The notes under the pieces are model-generated. The model was given only the letters and a program-made list of their open reading frames with translations, searched no databases and was not told where the DNA came from. From an uncultured Dokdonia sp. (lineage in GTDB: Bacteria; Bacteroidota; Bacteroidia; Flavobacteriales; Flavobacteriaceae), in contig NZ_CANLOB010000008.1 in assembly GCF_947492815.1 (NCBI RefSeq), positions 1 to 64,000 of the forward strand: a DNA stretch of 64,000 nucleotides, read 5' to 3'. A program made the translations under genes and the position numbers. Below are positions 16,464 through 28,408 of this stretch, one piece after another (the first letter of the stretch is position 1; every line of letters starts with the position of its first letter).

Positions 16464-18353
16464 TTATTTTATCATGCTATACGATCGCTTGATAAAATCA
16501 GTAAGTTCTTCTCCTTTTAATAGGTTTTGAGAAAGCTTAGCAAGATCAAAAGATTGCTTAATTAAGCGTTCTTTCTTCTTTGAGGTTTTTGTATTCATAA
16601 TTTCAGAAACCAATTCGTGATTTGCATTTACAACAAGATTGTACATGTCTGGCATATTACCCATACCAAACATTCCGCCACCACCGCCAGATTGCTGCAT
16701 CTCTTTCATACGACGCATGAATTCTGGTTGTGTAATAATAAACGGCGCTGCTTCACTATCCATCGCTTCCATTTGAACGGTATATGAAGTATCTCCAATA
16801 GCTTCTGTAATGACAGTTTTAAGAGATTCTTTCTCTTCATCAGATAATTTACTGATTTGCTCTTCTTCTTTCTTAATAAGGTTATCTACATGGTCACCAT
16901 CAACACGAACAAAAGAAACGTTTTCTTTACTAGTCTCAAGTTTTTGAATTAAATGACTTACAATAGGAGAGTCTAATAATAATACTTCATACCCTTTGTC
17001 TTTTGCACTTTGGATATATGCATGTTGCTCATCCTTATTACTTGCATATAAAACAACTAGTTTATTGTCTTTATCTGTTTGCGTATCTTTTATTTTAGCT
17101 TCTAACTCTTCCCAAGTAAAGAAGGTATCATCTACGGTAGGATATAGTGCAAATTTATCTGCTTTTTCGAAGAATTTTTCTTCAGAAAGCATTCCATACT
17201 CTATCACTACTTTGATATCATTCCATTTCTTTTCAAAATCTTCGCGATCATTATTAAATAATGATTTTAGCTTGTCTGCTACTTTACGAGTAATGTATCC
17301 TGAAATTTTCTTTACCGCACCATCTGCTTGTAAATAACTACGAGATACATTAAGAGGAATGTCTGGAGAATCTATTACCCCACGTAACATTGTTAAGAAA
17401 TCTGGCACAATTCCTTCTACATTATCAGTAACAAATACTTGATTTTGATATAATTGGATACGATCTTTCTGAGCGTTCATATCTTGTCCAAGCTTAGGGA
17501 AATATAAGATTCCTGTTAGGTTGAATGGATAATCTACATTAAGATGTATATTGAAAAGAGGTTCTTCAAACTGCATTGGATACAGCTCACGATAGAAATT
17601 CTTATAATCTTCTGTCTCTAAGTCTGTCGGTTGTTTTGTCCAAGCTGGATTAGGGTTATTAATGATATTATCAACCTCCTGTGTTGGTGCTGGATCTTCT
17701 TCTTTTGCGTCTTCTGGTTTTGGAAGCGTTTCTGTTTTCATACCAAACTTAATTGGTACAGGCATAAATTTATTGTACTTCGTTAACAACTCAGTAATAC
17801 GCCCTTCTTCAAGAAACTCTGTACTATCTTCTGCTATATGAAGAATAATCTCAGTACCTCTGTCTGCTTTATCTGCAGCTACAAGTGTGAACTCTGGTGA
17901 ACCATCACAACTCCAATGTGCCGCTGGTTCATCTTTATGAGATTTTGTAATAATCTCTACTTTTTCTGCTACCATAAATGCAGAATAGAACCCTAAACCA
18001 AAGTGTCCTATAATTCCTGCATCTTTTGCAGAATCTTCATATTTATTTAAAAACTCTTCTGCTCCAGAAAAAGCTACTTGATTAATGTACTTCTCTACTT
18101 CATCGGCAGTCATCCCTAGACCTTGATCTATAATATGAAGTTTCTTTCCTTCCTTATCTACTTTTACTTCAATAAGCGGATTTCCATATGTTACTTTAGA
18201 TTCTCCTATACTAGCAAGATGCTTTAGTTTAAGAGTTGCATCTGTTGCATTAGAAATTAATTCTCTAAGAAATATTTCGTGATCACTATATAAGAACTTT
18301 TTAATAAGTGGGAAGATATTTTCTACCGACACATTAATTTTTCCTGTTGACAT
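16464..18353 (-). CDS. htpG: Chaperone HtpG (Hsp90)
   Basis: A 629-residue ATP-dependent chaperone acting as a homodimer in the cytosol. The N-terminal GHKL ATPase domain has the expected motifs: LRELISNATDATLKL (catalytic Glu and Mg-binding Asn), IIDQGLGMT and GHFGLGFYSAFMV (ATP lid). The middle domain has the client and catalytic-loop segment with SRSYLQ. The C-terminal dimerisation domain ends near SYSMIK. A charged linker (residues ~215-235) is rich in Pro, Glu and Asp, as in bacteroidetal Hsp90. Length and motifs are normal. It is monocistronic with a terminator downstream; I could not identify a heat-shock element. Confidence 0.98.
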   Translation of the reverse strand: MSTGKINVSVENIFPLIKKFLYSDHEIFLRELISNATDATLKLKHLASIGESKVTYGNPLIEVKVDKEGKKLHIIDQGLGMTADEVEKYINQVAFSGAEEFLNKYEDSAKDAGIIGHFGLGFYSAFMVAEKVEIITKSHKDEPAAHWSCDGSPEFTLVAADKADRGTEIILHIAEDSTEFLEEGRITELLTKYNKFMPVPIKFGMKTETLPKPEDAKEEDPAPTQEVDNIINNPNPAWTKQPTDLETEDYKNFYRELYPMQFEEPLFNIHLNVDYPFNLTGILYFPKLGQDMNAQKDRIQLYQNQVFVTDNVEGIVPDFLTMLRGVIDSPDIPLNVSRSYLQADGAVKKISGYITRKVADKLKSLFNNDREDFEKKWNDIKVVIEYGMLSEEKFFEKADKFALYPTVDDTFFTWEELEAKIKDTQTDKDNKLVVLYASNKDEQHAYIQSAKDKGYEVLLLDSPIVSHLIQKLETSKENVSFVRVDGDHVDNLIKKEEEQISKLSDEEKESLKTVITEAIGDTSYTVQMEAMDSEAAPFIITQPEFMRRMKEMQQSGGGGGMFGMGNMPDMYNLVVNANHELVSEIMNTKTSKKKERLIKQSFDLAKLSQNLLKGEELTDFIKRSYSMIK

Positions 18354-18452
18354 ATCTTTATTTTTTGATAATTAGTTATTCTACTTTCCGAAATGAATTA
18401 GACAAAAAAAATACCAAGGTATAGAATATGACAAGATGGCATTGCAGCAAAC

Positions 18453-18488
18453 AAAAAAAGCCAAGAATAATGAAATAATCTTAGCTTT
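18453..18488 (-). terminator. Rho-independent terminator of the 18515 gene
   Basis: The minus strand shows the stem AAAGCTAAGA...TCTTGGCTTT followed by a T-run, just after the stop of the 146-residue gene and upstream of htpG. Confidence 0.75.
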
Positions 18489-18514
18489 GTATTTAGTTGT
18501 CAATAAATTAACTC

Positions 18515-18955
18515 TCAATAATCCATATATTCATTAAATAGATCTAAGCTAACTTTTTTCGCTTTCTCAACAGTTGTCGTAATATGTAGATGAGTAGGTT
18601 TAATCCAATCTATTAAAGTATTGATTCCTTCTTCATTTTCTGGTTTTATAAGTATTACAGGAAGCATCTTTTCTTCTTTATCTCTTCCTATTACTTTAAA
18701 GAAATTAATTGTTTTACGTAATCTATCCCCGAAAGAGTATTCTAAATCAGAAAAATCTAAAATTAAGGCATAGCAATTCATTTGAAAATAATACTGACAT
18801 ACTTTCCCAAACAAATAATCTGACGCATTATTTCCTTTTGATCCATTCGCTATATGACCAGAAACTTCGCAAAGCAAAAACTGAAAATCTTCATCTATTT
18901 GAAAAGATACAGATAGACTATCATCCTTATCATAATTAACTTTATAGAACTTCAT
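18515..18955 (-). CDS. Hypothetical protein, 146 aa, possibly STAS-like
   Basis: A soluble protein without signal or membrane segments. An alternating strand/helix pattern with the phrase 'YALILDFSDLEYSFGDRL' recalls the phosphorylatable strand-loop of STAS (anti-sigma antagonist) domains, and 'MLPVILIKPENEEGINTLIDW' would be the next strand-helix unit. The similarity is structural in feel only; I see no certain signature. It follows the DUF3467 gene by 38 bases on the same strand and could be the last gene of the rpoBC transcript, if the terminator after rpoC leaks, or have its own promoter. Confidence 0.55.
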   Translation of the reverse strand: MKFYKVNYDKDDSLSVSFQIDEDFQFLLCEVSGHIANGSKGNNASDYLFGKVCQYYFQMNCYALILDFSDLEYSFGDRLRKTINFFKVIGRDKEEKMLPVILIKPENEEGINTLIDWIKPTHLHITTTVEKAKKVSLDLFNEYMDY

Positions 18956-18993
18956 ATACGCATGTTCTTAGTAAGTACTAATACAGTATTACA

Positions 18994-19314
18994 TTATGCC
19001 TGTCCTGTAGGTCCAAAATTTAAAGGAATAGGCTGTTTCTCATAATCTTTGATTTCTCCGTGAGCGCTTTCAAAACGTTTGATGTTTTCTGCTAATGCTT
19101 TTGTTAATCTCTTGGCATGTTGAGGCGTAAGAATGATTCTGGATTTCACTTTACTTTTAGGAGTTCCAGGCATAATATTTACAAAGTCAACTACAAATTC
19201 TGATACCGAATGATTAATAATTGCTAGATTCGAATAGGTACCTTGAGCAACAGCTTCATCTAATTCTATATTGATTTGTCCTTTTTTCTTTTGAGTGTTT
19301 TTATCGTCTGCCAT
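18994..19314 (-). CDS. DUF3467 family protein
   Basis: A 106-residue small protein of the DUF3467 family, commonly found just downstream of rpoC in Bacteroidota. The core is INIELDEAVAQGTYSNLAIINHSVSEFVVDFVNIMPG followed by the strand SRIILTPQHAKRLTKALAENI. I chose the internal Met (MADDKNTQKKK) at 19314 rather than the longer frame, because the extra 15 residues look non-coding and the family starts there. The function is unknown; the location suggests a link with transcription. A palindrome copy and the rpoC terminator separate it from rpoC. Confidence 0.85.
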   Translation of the reverse strand: MADDKNTQKKKGQINIELDEAVAQGTYSNLAIINHSVSEFVVDFVNIMPGTPKSKVKSRIILTPQHAKRLTKALAENIKRFESAHGEIKDYEKQPIPLNFGPTGQA

Positions 19315-19464
19315 AGTATTTAATTTTCGCAAAGGAGGGAATCTCGTCCACACATTCACAAATTGTTATTTTCTTAACTGAGTATCCCGTATTCAGGATA
19401 AAATATTGAATAGCGAAGGCAGAAATCTTATTCTATCTATCGCAATTACTGTGTATATGTTTTA

Positions 19465-19479
19465 CGCTTTCGCGAAAGC
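19465..19479. repeat. Dispersed palindrome, copy 5
   Basis: CGCTTTCGCGAAAGC, just downstream of rpoC and its terminator hairpin. Confidence 0.9.
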
Positions 19480-19492
19480 TTATTAATTTAAA

Positions 19493-19523
19493 AATCCCAT
19501 CTTACAAGATGCAAGATGGGATT
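19493..19523 (-). terminator. Rho-independent terminator of rpoC
   Basis: The perfect 11-bp arms AATCCCATCTT and AAGATGGGATT (19493-19503, 19513-19523) are followed on the minus strand by TTTTTAAATT, 34 bases past the rpoC stop. Confidence 0.85.
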
Positions 19524-19556
19524 GGTATTATAAATTAGTATGCTTTTAAGAGCGTA

Positions 19557-22500
19557 TTAATTATAATTTACTTCTTGCTTTTCAGCCATCATATTCTGTA
19601 AGTCTTCTTTGCTACCTACGATAATATTATCATAGCGACGCATACCTGTACCTGCTGGTATTTTATGTCCAACAATTACATTCTCTTTAAGACCTTCTAA
19701 GGTATCTACCTTACCGCTTACAGCAGCTTCGTTTAATACTTTAGTTGTCTCTTGGAAAGAAGCTGCAGATATAAATGATTTCGTTTGAAGCGATGCTCTT
19801 GTAATACCTTGAAGGATTGGCGATGCTGTTGCTGGAGTTACTTCTCTAGCTACAACAAGGTTTTTATCTTCTCTTCTCAGTATTGAGTTTTCATCTCTAA
19901 GCTCACGTGGCGAAACAATCTGACCTGCTTTTAGGTTTTCTGAATCTCCTTCGTCTTCAACTACTTTCATTCCAAAAATAGCATCATTCTCTTCAATAAA
20001 ATCTGCTTTATGTACTAATTGATTCTCAAGGAAAATAGTATCTCCCGGATCTTCAATACGTACTTTACGCATCATCTGACGTACTACTACTTCGAAGTGC
20101 TTATCATTAATCTTCACCCCTTGTAAACGATATACTTCTTGTACTTCATTTACTAAGTATTGTTGTACAGCCGATGGGCCTTTAATATTTAAAATATCAT
20201 TTGGTGTTACAGAACCATCAGATAATGGCATACCTGCTCGTACATAATCATTTTCTTGTACAAGAATCTGATTAGATAATTTCACTAAGTATTTCTTTAT
20301 TTCTCCTAATTTAGACTCAACGATAATCTCACGATTACCACGTTTGATCTTACCAAAAGAAACAACTCCATCAATAGCAGAAACTACTGCTGGGTTAGAA
20401 GGGTTACGTGCTTCAAATAATTCTGTTACACGTGGTAGACCTCCTGTAATATCTCCTGCTTTTGCAGATTTACGAGGTATTTTAACAAGAATCTTTCCTT
20501 CTTTTACTTTATCACCATCATCTATCATTAAGTGAGCCCCTACTGGAAGGTTATAAGAACGTAATGCATTACCATCAGCATCCTCAATAATCAATGTAGG
20601 TATCTTCTTCTTATCTCTAGATTCTGAAATTACTTTCTCTTGGAATCCTGTTTGTTCATCAGTTTCTACACGGTATGTAATACCTTGCTCAATACTTTCG
20701 AATTTGATTCTTCCAGAGAATTCAGAAATTACAACTCCGTTAAATGGATCCCACTTACAAATAACCTCTCCTTCTTTTACAGTAGCTCCAGACTCCATAA
20801 AGAGTTGAGAACCGTAAGGAATAGCATTTGTACTTAACGTGATTCCAGTTTTAGGATCTGTAATTTTAGCTTCAGAAGTACGAGAGATAACAATAAGAGC
20901 TTCATTACCCTCATTATCTTCTCCTTTTACTGTCTTAAGATCTTCTATTTCTAATTTACCTGGGAATTTCACTTTTACATTACTATCTTCAGAAACACCT
21001 CCTGCTACCCCTCCTACGTGGAACGTACGAAGTGTAAGCTGTGTACCAGGCTCCCCAATAGATTGTGCTGCAACAACACCTACAGCCTCACCCATTTGTA
21101 CTGTTTTACCAGTAGCTAGGTTACGACCATAACATTTCACACAGATACCTTTCTTAGCCTCACAAGTAAGCGCTGATCTTACTTCTACGCTTTCGATAGG
21201 AGCAGCACCAATAGCATCTGCCATATCTTGTGTGATCTCTTCTCCAGATTCAACTAAGATTTCATTATTTAATGGGTTTACAACATCATTTAATGATGTT
21301 CTACCAACAATACGATCTGCTAGTTTTTCTACAACCTCTTCATTCTTCTTAAGAGCTGTTACTTCAACACCTCTTAATGTTCCACAATCATGACTATTAA
21401 TAATCACATCTTGTGACACATCTACCAAACGACGTGTTAAGTATCCTGCATCTGCTGTTTTAAGAGCGGTATCTGCAAGACCTTTACGAGCACCGTGAGT
21501 AGAAATAAAGTATTCAAGAATAGAAAGACCTTCTTTAAAGTTAGAAAGAATTGGGTTTTCAATAATAGCTCCACCTCCATCATTAGATTTCTTAGGTTTT
21601 GCCATCAGACCACGCATACCTGTAAGCTGACGAATCTGTTCTTTAGATCCACGAGCTCCAGAGTCAAGCATCATATATACCGAGTTAAATCCTTGCTGAT
21701 CTTCACGGATACGCTTCATAGATAATTCTGTAAGCTCACCATTTGTAGAAGTCCAAACATCAATTACTTGATTGTAACGTTCAGTATTGGTAATAAGACC
21801 CATGTTATATGAGCTTGTAATACCATCTACTTCAGCATTAGCTTCAGCAATCATTGTATGTTTTTCTGCTGGAATAATGATATCTCCAAGTGAGAACGAT
21901 AATCCCCCACGGAATGCATATCCATATCCCATAGTCTTAATAAGATCTAGGAATTCTGCAGTTTGTGGTACACTTGTTACTTTTAATATGTTACCAATAA
22001 TATCACGTAATGATTTCTTAGTAAGTACCTCATTAATATATCCTGCTACTTCTGGTACCGCTTCATTAAATAATACACGACCTACTGTAGTATCAATAAC
22101 TTGATATGAAAGATTTCCTTCTTCATTATAATCTAAAGCACGTACTTTAATCATCGCGTTAATATCTACGCGCTTCTCATTGTAGGCGATCGTTACTTCT
22201 TCTGCAGAGTAGAAAGTAATTCCTTCTCCTTTTACATGGAATTCAGGAGTCGATTTTCTGGCCTTTGTCATATAGTAAAGACCTAATACCATATCCTGAG
22301 ACGGTACCGTTACAGGTGCTCCATTTGCAGGGTTTAAGATATTATGTGAAGCAAGCATTAATAATTGTGCTTCAAGAATCGCCTCTGGTCCTAATGGTAA
22401 ATGTACTGCCATCTGATCACCATCAAAATCGGCGTTAAATGCTGTACATACCAGTGGGTGTAATTGTATTGCTTTTCCTTCAATAAGTTTAGGTTGGAAT

Positions 22501-23858
22501 GCTTGTATTCCTAAACGGTGAAGTGTAGGAGCACGGTTTAGAAGTACTGGATGTCCTTTAAGAACATTCTCTAGTATATCCCAAACTACTGGCTCTTTTT
22601 TGTCTATAATTTTCTTTGCAGATTTTACAGTCTTTACAATTCCTCTTTCAATCAACTTACGGATTACAAAAGGCTTATAAAGTTCGGCAGCCATTCCTTT
22701 AGGAAGACCACATTCAAATAATTTAAGTTCTGGACCAACAACAATTACTGAACGTGCAGAATAATCAACACGCTTTCCAAGTAAGTTTTGACGGAAACGT
22801 CCTTGCTTTCCTTTTAAAGAATCAGAAAGTGATTTAAGTGGTCTGTTACTATCTGTTTTTACTGCAGATGACTTACGTGTATTATCAAAAAGTGAATCTA
22901 CAGACTCCTGTAGCATACGTTTTTCATTACGTAAAATTACTTCTGGCGCTTTGATTTCCATCAAACGCTTTAGACGGTTATTACGTATAATTACACGACG
23001 ATATAAGTCATTTAAATCTGATGTTGCAAAACGTCCTCCATCTAGTGGTACTAATGGACGTAATTCTGGTGGAATCACCGGAACTACTTTCATAATCATC
23101 CACTCAGGAAGGTTCTCACGGTTTTTATTTGCATCACGTAACGCTTCTACAACTTGAAGACGTTTAAGTGCCTCTGTTTTACGTTGCTTAGACGTTTCAT
23201 TATTTGCTTTGTGACGTAATTCATAAGAAAGTGCATCAAGATCGATACGTCTTAATAATTCAATAAGACACTCAGCACCCATCTTAGCGATGAATTTATT
23301 AGGATCTGTATCATCAAGATATAAATTCTCTTGAGGTAATGCATCTAATATATTAAGGTACTCTTCTTCTGTTAGGAAATCCATTTTTTGTAATGGCTCT
23401 CCTTCTTCGTTTGTTGCAATACCAGGTTGGATTACTACATAACGCTCATAATAGATAATCATATCAAGCTTCTTAGAAGGAAGCCCTAATAAATATCCGA
23501 TTTTGTTTGGTAAACTTCTAAAGTACCAAATGTGAGCTACAGGCACTACAAGACTAATGTGTCCTACGCGATCACGACGTACTTTCTTTTCTGTTACTTC
23601 TACACCACAACGGTCACATACGATTCCTTTGTAACGTATTCTTTTATATTTTCCACAAGCACACTCATAGTCTTTTACAGGACCAAAAATACGCTCACAG
23701 AACAACCCGTCACGCTCTGGTTTGTGCGTACGATAGTTGATAGTTTCTGGCTTTAAAACTTCACCTTTAGAAGCTCCCAAAATAGATTCTGGAGAAGCAA
23801 GACCTATAGAGATCTTGTTAAAGCGCTTTTGTGTTGCATTATCATTCTTTCTTGCCAT
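19557..23858 (-). CDS. rpoC: DNA-directed RNA polymerase beta' subunit
   Basis: The 1433-residue catalytic subunit of RNA polymerase. The N-terminal zinc site is visible (Cys66, Cys68, Cys81, Cys84), and the absolutely conserved Mg-binding NADFDGDQM lies near residues 472-480. The bridge helix and trigger loop region follow, and the second zinc cluster is [16 protein letters not shown]. Length and order match other Bacteroidota. The gene lies 100 bases after rpoB on the same strand; the gap contains a palindrome copy but no terminator, so the two are co-transcribed. It ends in a strong terminator. Confidence 0.99.
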   Translation of the reverse strand: MARKNDNATQKRFNKISIGLASPESILGASKGEVLKPETINYRTHKPERDGLFCERIFGPVKDYECACGKYKRIRYKGIVCDRCGVEVTEKKVRRDRVGHISLVVPVAHIWYFRSLPNKIGYLLGLPSKKLDMIIYYERYVVIQPGIATNEEGEPLQKMDFLTEEEYLNILDALPQENLYLDDTDPNKFIAKMGAECLIELLRRIDLDALSYELRHKANNETSKQRKTEALKRLQVVEALRDANKNRENLPEWMIMKVVPVIPPELRPLVPLDGGRFATSDLNDLYRRVIIRNNRLKRLMEIKAPEVILRNEKRMLQESVDSLFDNTRKSSAVKTDSNRPLKSLSDSLKGKQGRFRQNLLGKRVDYSARSVIVVGPELKLFECGLPKGMAAELYKPFVIRKLIERGIVKTVKSAKKIIDKKEPVVWDILENVLKGHPVLLNRAPTLHRLGIQAFQPKLIEGKAIQLHPLVCTAFNADFDGDQMAVHLPLGPEAILEAQLLMLASHNILNPANGAPVTVPSQDMVLGLYYMTKARKSTPEFHVKGEGITFYSAEEVTIAYNEKRVDINAMIKVRALDYNEEGNLSYQVIDTTVGRVLFNEAVPEVAGYINEVLTKKSLRDIIGNILKVTSVPQTAEFLDLIKTMGYGYAFRGGLSFSLGDIIIPAEKHTMIAEANAEVDGITSSYNMGLITNTERYNQVIDVWTSTNGELTELSMKRIREDQQGFNSVYMMLDSGARGSKEQIRQLTGMRGLMAKPKKSNDGGGAIIENPILSNFKEGLSILEYFISTHGARKGLADTALKTADAGYLTRRLVDVSQDVIINSHDCGTLRGVEVTALKKNEEVVEKLADRIVGRTSLNDVVNPLNNEILVESGEEITQDMADAIGAAPIESVEVRSALTCEAKKGICVKCYGRNLATGKTVQMGEAVGVVAAQSIGEPGTQLTLRTFHVGGVAGGVSEDSNVKVKFPGKLEIEDLKTVKGEDNEGNEALIVISRTSEAKITDPKTGITLSTNAIPYGSQLFMESGATVKEGEVICKWDPFNGVVISEFSGRIKFESIEQGITYRVETDEQTGFQEKVISESRDKKKIPTLIIEDADGNALRSYNLPVGAHLMIDDGDKVKEGKILVKIPRKSAKAGDITGGLPRVTELFEARNPSNPAVVSAIDGVVSFGKIKRGNREIIVESKLGEIKKYLVKLSNQILVQENDYVRAGMPLSDGSVTPNDILNIKGPSAVQQYLVNEVQEVYRLQGVKINDKHFEVVVRQMMRKVRIEDPGDTIFLENQLVHKADFIEENDAIFGMKVVEDEGDSENLKAGQIVSPRELRDENSILRREDKNLVVAREVTPATASPILQGITRASLQTKSFISAASFQETTKVLNEAAVSGKVDTLEGLKENVIVGHKIPAGTGMRRYDNIIVGSKEDLQNMMAEKQEVNYN

Positions 23859-23903
23859 AATTCAATGTATGCGAATTAATTAAATTTGTGTTGTTTGATG
23901 GTC

Positions 23904-23919
23904 CGCTTTCGCGAAAGCG
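23904..23919. repeat. Dispersed palindrome, copy 6 (rpoB-rpoC gap)
   Basis: CGCTTTCGCGAAAGCG lies in the 100-bp spacer between rpoB and rpoC, so it would form a small hairpin in the rpoBC mRNA. A near-copy of one arm (ACGCTTCCGC) follows at 23932-23941. Confidence 0.9.
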
Positions 23920-23958
23920 TACTCAAAAAAATACGCTTCCGCTATAGGGTATATCAAA

Positions 23959-26900
23959 CTACTCTTCCAGACGAATGTCTAGTCCTAGTCCTTTAAGTTC
24001 GTGCATTAATACGTTGAACGATTCTGGTAAACCTGGCTCTGGCATAGGTTCTCCTTTTACGATACTTTCGTATGTTTTTGCTCTACCGATTACATCATCA
24101 GACTTTACAGTTAAGATTTCACGTAGGGTACTTGATGCTCCATAAGCCTCAAGAGCCCAAACTTCCATCTCTCCAAAACGCTGACCTCCAAACTGCGCCT
24201 TACCTCCTAAAGGTTGTTGCGTAATTAAAGAGTATGGTCCGATAGAACGCGCGTGCATCTTATCATCTACCATGTGTCCTAGTTTTAACATATAAATCAC
24301 ACCTACGGTCGCTGGTTGATCAAAACGATCTCCCGTACCTCCGTCAAATAAGTATGTATGTCCAAAACGTGGAATACCAGCTTCATCAGTTAAGGCATTG
24401 ATCTCATCAAGAGAAGCACCATCAAAAATAGGGGTCGCATAAGTCTTACCTAATTTTTGACCTGCCCATCCAAGTACAGTCTCATATATCTGTCCGATAT
24501 TCATACGAGAAGGTACCCCTAGTGGATTCAATACAATATCTACTGGTGTTCCATCTTCTAAGAAAGGCATATCTTCTTGACGAACGATACGTGCAACAAT
24601 ACCTTTGTTACCGTGACGTCCTGCCATCTTATCTCCTACTTTAAGTTTACGCTTTTTAGCAATATAAACTTTAGCGAGTTTGATAATTCCTGAAGGAAGC
24701 TCATCTCCTACTGAGATTGTAAATTTCTCACGACGAAGATTTCCTTGAAGATCATTTTCTTTAATCTTATAATTGTGAAGTAAATCTGCAACAAGAACGT
24801 TTGTATCCGCATCAGTTGTCCACGTACCTTGTGTAAGGTGTGTATAATCTTCTACAGAGTTTAACATCTTAAGGGTATACTTCTTTCCTTTTGGAAGTAC
24901 TTCTTCTCCAAGGTCATTCATTACCCCTTGTGCTGTTTTTCCATTTACAAGCTTAAACAACTTTTCAATTAATGTTGCTTGTAAATCATCAAACTTCACA
25001 TCGTATTGAGACTCAAGTACAGCGATATCCTCTTTGTCTTTTGCTCTCTTACGCTTATCTTTTATAGCTCTTGCAAATAACTTTTTGTTAATTACAACAC
25101 CATGAAGAGATGGTGATGCTTTTAATGAAGCATCTTTTACATCTCCTGCTTTATCTCCAAAAATTGCACGAAGTAATTTTTCTTCTGGAGTAGGATCAGA
25201 TTCCCCTTTAGGTGTAATCTTACCAATAAGTATATCTCCAGGTTTTACTTCAGCACCGATACGAATCATTCCATGCTCATCAAGGTCTTTTGTAGCCTCC
25301 TCAGAAACATTAGGAATATCATTAGTTAACTCTTCGTTACCTAATTTTGTATCACGTACATCTAAAGAATATTCATCAATATGAATAGACGTAAAGATAT
25401 CATCACGTACTACTTTTTCAGAAATTACAATCGCATCCTCAAAGTTATACCCTTTCCAAGGCATAAAGGCTACTTTCATATTTCTACCCAATGCTAACTC
25501 ACCATTTTCAGTAGCATATCCTTGAGATAATACTTGCCCTTTATGTACACGGTCCCCTTTTCTAACAATAGGTTTAAGGTTGATACTTGTACTTTGGTTT
25601 GTCTTACGGAATTTAATAAGATTGTATGATTTAATATCATCATCAAAACTTACTAATACTTCATCTTCCGTACGATCGTATCGTATATCGATTCTATTAG
25701 CATCTACATATTCAACAGTACCTGCACCTTCTGCATTTATTAATACACGTGAATCTGTAGCTACTTGTCTTTCTAATCCTGTTCCAACAATAGGAGCATC
25801 TGCTCTTAATAAAGGTACTGCTTGACGCATCATGTTTGATCCCATCAATGCACGGTTTGCATCATCATGTTCCAAGAATGGAATTAAAGATGCAGATATA
25901 GATGCAATTTGATTAGGAGAAACATCAGCATAATGTACTTCAGATTTTTCCACTACAGGGAAATCACCTTCCATACGAGCAATTACTTTATCTAACTCGA
26001 TAGTACCATCATCGTTCATAGGATTGTTTGCTTGCGCAATTAACATTCCTTCTTCTTCTTCGGCACTTAAGTATCTTGGTTCTGTTGTTAAATCAATTTT
26101 ACCATTTTCTACTTTACGGTATGGCGTCTCAATGAATCCCATACTATTCACTTTTGCATATACAGAAAGTGAAGAGATCAGACCAATATTTGGTCCTTCA
26201 GGAGTTTCAATAGGACATAAACGACCGTAATGTGTATAGTGAACATCACGCACCTCAAATCCTGCACGTTCACGAGATAAACCTCCTGGTCCAAGTGCAG
26301 ATAAACGACGTTTATGTGTAATCTCAGCTAGTGGATTGGTTTGATCCATAAACTGTGATAATTGGTTTGTACCAAAGAAAGAATTAATTACAGAAGACAA
26401 TGTCTTTGCATTAATCAAATCTATAGGAGTAAATACTTCGTTATCACGCACATTCATACGTTCTCTAATGGTACGAGCCATACGGGCAAGACCTACACCA
26501 AATTGTGCCGATAATTGTTCTCCTACAGTACGTACACGTCTGTTAGAAAGGTGATCAATATCATCAATCTCTGCTTTTGAGTTAATTAACTCAATAAGGT
26601 ATTTAATGATGGTAATGATATCTTCTTTGGTAAGAACTTGCTTATCCATATCGATATCAAGTCCTAATTTTTTATTCATTCTGTAACGACCTACTTCACC
26701 TAAGTTATAACGTTGGTCAGAAAAGAATAATTTGTCAATAATACCACGTGCCGTTTCCTCATCTGGCGGCTCTGCATTACGTAATTGACGGTAAATATGT
26801 TCTACAGCTTCTTTTTCAGAGTTTGTAGGGTCTTTTTGAAGCGTATTATGTATGATGGCATAATCTGCTTGCTGATTATCTTCTTTATGTAAAAGAATTG

Positions 26901-27780
26901 TTTTAGCTCCTGCTTCAACAATCTCTTCTACGTGTTCTTTCTCTAGTATCGTATCACGATCTAAAACGATCTCGTTACGTTCTATAGATACAACCTCTCC
27001 TGTATCTTCATCAACAAAATCTTCATGCCATGTATTTAGTACACGTGCAGCAAGTTTTCGTCCTAAATATTTTTTAAGTCCAGTTTTAGAAACTTTAACC
27101 TCTTCTGCAAGATCAAAAATTTCAAGGATATCTTTATCTCTTTCAAAACCAATAGCACGGAACAATGTTGTTACAGGTAACTTTTTCTTACGATCAATAT
27201 ATGCATACATTACACTATTGATATCTGTAGCAAATTCTATCCAAGATCCTTTAAAAGGAATTACTCTGGCAGAATAAAGCTTTGTTCCATTGGCATGGAA
27301 AGATTGTCCAAAAAATACTCCTGGTGAACGGTGTAACTGAGAAACTACGACACGTTCTGCACCATTAATAACAAATGTACCACTAGGAGTCATGTAAGGA
27401 ATTGTACCTAAATACACATCTTGTACAATGGTTTCAAAATCTTCATGCTCTTCATCTGTACAATATAATTTTAGACGTGCTTTCAAAGGCACACTATATG
27501 TAAGACCTCTTTCTATACATTCTTGTATAGAATATCTTGGTGGGTCTACAAAGTAATCTAAAAATTCGAGTACAAAGTTATTACGGGTATCAGTAATAGG
27601 GAAGTTCTCAAGGAAAGTGTTATAAAGCCCTTCATCACCTCTTTCATCTGGTTTTGTCTCCAGTTGGAAGAAATCTTGAAAGGATTTTACTTGAATATCC
27701 AAGAAATCTGGATAATCAGGTCTATTCTTTACCGATGAGAAACTAATTCTTTCTGCTTGTTTTGCATCTTGCATCATCAA
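23959..27780 (-). CDS. rpoB: DNA-directed RNA polymerase beta subunit
   Basis: The 1273-residue beta subunit. The rifampicin region is wild-type in appearance ([20 protein letters not shown], then LSALGPGGL), so no classical resistance substitution is seen. The C-terminal block has [47 protein letters not shown], as expected. The frame starts with three Met codons (two ATG before MQDAK); any could be used. It is preceded by a 194-bp gap after rplL that contains a large hairpin, the position where other bacteria have an attenuator that sets the L12:beta ratio. Confidence 0.99.
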   Translation of the reverse strand: MMMQDAKQAERISFSSVKNRPDYPDFLDIQVKSFQDFFQLETKPDERGDEGLYNTFLENFPITDTRNNFVLEFLDYFVDPPRYSIQECIERGLTYSVPLKARLKLYCTDEEHEDFETIVQDVYLGTIPYMTPSGTFVINGAERVVVSQLHRSPGVFFGQSFHANGTKLYSARVIPFKGSWIEFATDINSVMYAYIDRKKKLPVTTLFRAIGFERDKDILEIFDLAEEVKVSKTGLKKYLGRKLAARVLNTWHEDFVDEDTGEVVSIERNEIVLDRDTILEKEHVEEIVEAGAKTILLHKEDNQQADYAIIHNTLQKDPTNSEKEAVEHIYRQLRNAEPPDEETARGIIDKLFFSDQRYNLGEVGRYRMNKKLGLDIDMDKQVLTKEDIITIIKYLIELINSKAEIDDIDHLSNRRVRTVGEQLSAQFGVGLARMARTIRERMNVRDNEVFTPIDLINAKTLSSVINSFFGTNQLSQFMDQTNPLAEITHKRRLSALGPGGLSRERAGFEVRDVHYTHYGRLCPIETPEGPNIGLISSLSVYAKVNSMGFIETPYRKVENGKIDLTTEPRYLSAEEEEGMLIAQANNPMNDDGTIELDKVIARMEGDFPVVEKSEVHYADVSPNQIASISASLIPFLEHDDANRALMGSNMMRQAVPLLRADAPIVGTGLERQVATDSRVLINAEGAGTVEYVDANRIDIRYDRTEDEVLVSFDDDIKSYNLIKFRKTNQSTSINLKPIVRKGDRVHKGQVLSQGYATENGELALGRNMKVAFMPWKGYNFEDAIVISEKVVRDDIFTSIHIDEYSLDVRDTKLGNEELTNDIPNVSEEATKDLDEHGMIRIGAEVKPGDILIGKITPKGESDPTPEEKLLRAIFGDKAGDVKDASLKASPSLHGVVINKKLFARAIKDKRKRAKDKEDIAVLESQYDVKFDDLQATLIEKLFKLVNGKTAQGVMNDLGEEVLPKGKKYTLKMLNSVEDYTHLTQGTWTTDADTNVLVADLLHNYKIKENDLQGNLRREKFTISVGDELPSGIIKLAKVYIAKKRKLKVGDKMAGRHGNKGIVARIVRQEDMPFLEDGTPVDIVLNPLGVPSRMNIGQIYETVLGWAGQKLGKTYATPIFDGASLDEINALTDEAGIPRFGHTYLFDGGTGDRFDQPATVGVIYMLKLGHMVDDKMHARSIGPYSLITQQPLGGKAQFGGQRFGEMEVWALEAYGASSTLREILTVKSDDVIGRAKTYESIVKGEPMPEPGLPESFNVLMHELKGLGLDIRLEE

Positions 27781-27905
27781 CGAACGGAATTTGATTAGAA
27801 ACTAGATTTACTGTTGGGGTAAATCGATTTTTGATTTTATTTTTAAGACACTAAAATCAAGAAAAAGTCTTTGTTACACTATGGTAACCTTTATATACGA
27901 CAAAT

Positions 27906-27952
27906 GGTTTAGGTCAAATTATGCTTTAATATAAGCACAACAGACCTAAACC
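27906..27952 (-). promoter_or_regulatory. Large hairpin in the rplL-rpoB spacer (candidate attenuator or processing site)
   Basis: The outer arms GGTTTAGGTC (27906-27915) and GACCTAAACC (27943-27952) pair perfectly. An inner pair TGCTT/AAGCA (27922-27926, 27932-27936) extends the fold. It lies 23 bases after the rplL stop, and only a short non-uniform T stretch follows on the minus strand, so partial termination or RNase processing is more likely than full termination. Confidence 0.65.
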
Positions 27953-27974
27953 TTTATGTCTTTATTATTAGAGC

Positions 27975-28349
27975 TTACTTAAGCTCAACTTCAGCTCCTG
28001 CCTCTTCTAATTGAGCTTTAAGTGCTTCAGCTTCATCTTTAGCTACACCTTCTTTAATTGGAGATGGAGCGTTATCAACTAATCCTTTTGCATCTTTAAG
28101 ACCAGCACCAGTTAATTCTTTAACTAATTTTACTACTGCTAATTTAGAAGCACCAGCTGCTGTAAGGATTACGTCAAATTCAGTTTGCTCATCTTCAGCG
28201 TCTCCGCCACCAGAACCACCGCCTTGAACTACTGCCGCTGCTGCTGCAGGCTCAATACCATACTCCTCTTTTAATATACCAGCTAACTCATTTACTTCTT
28301 TTACTGTAAGGTTAACTAATTGTTCTGCGAATTCTTTTAAATCTGCCAT
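27975..28349 (-). CDS. rplL: 50S ribosomal protein bL12 (L7/L12)
   Basis: The 124-residue stalk protein that recruits translation GTPases. An N-terminal dimerisation helix pair ([26 protein letters not shown]) is followed by an Ala/Gly-rich hinge ([15 protein letters not shown]) and the C-terminal domain ([39 protein letters not shown]). It ends with EVELK as usual. It lies 59 bases after rplJ in the same operon; stalk complex partners are encoded adjacently. Confidence 0.99.
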   Translation of the reverse strand: MADLKEFAEQLVNLTVKEVNELAGILKEEYGIEPAAAAAVVQGGGSGGGDAEDEQTEFDVILTAAGASKLAVVKLVKELTGAGLKDAKGLVDNAPSPIKEGVAKDEAEALKAQLEEAGAEVELK

Positions 28350-28408
28350 TTTTCTATCGTTTTTAAAAAAATAATCTTAATTATATAATTGTTAATAGTG
28401 CGTACTGC

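Noticed and set aside
19557..23858. Several plus-strand frames of 60-105 residues across rpoC and rpoB
   Set aside because: They have no family sequence and lie opposite highly conserved genes; they are shadows of codon bias.
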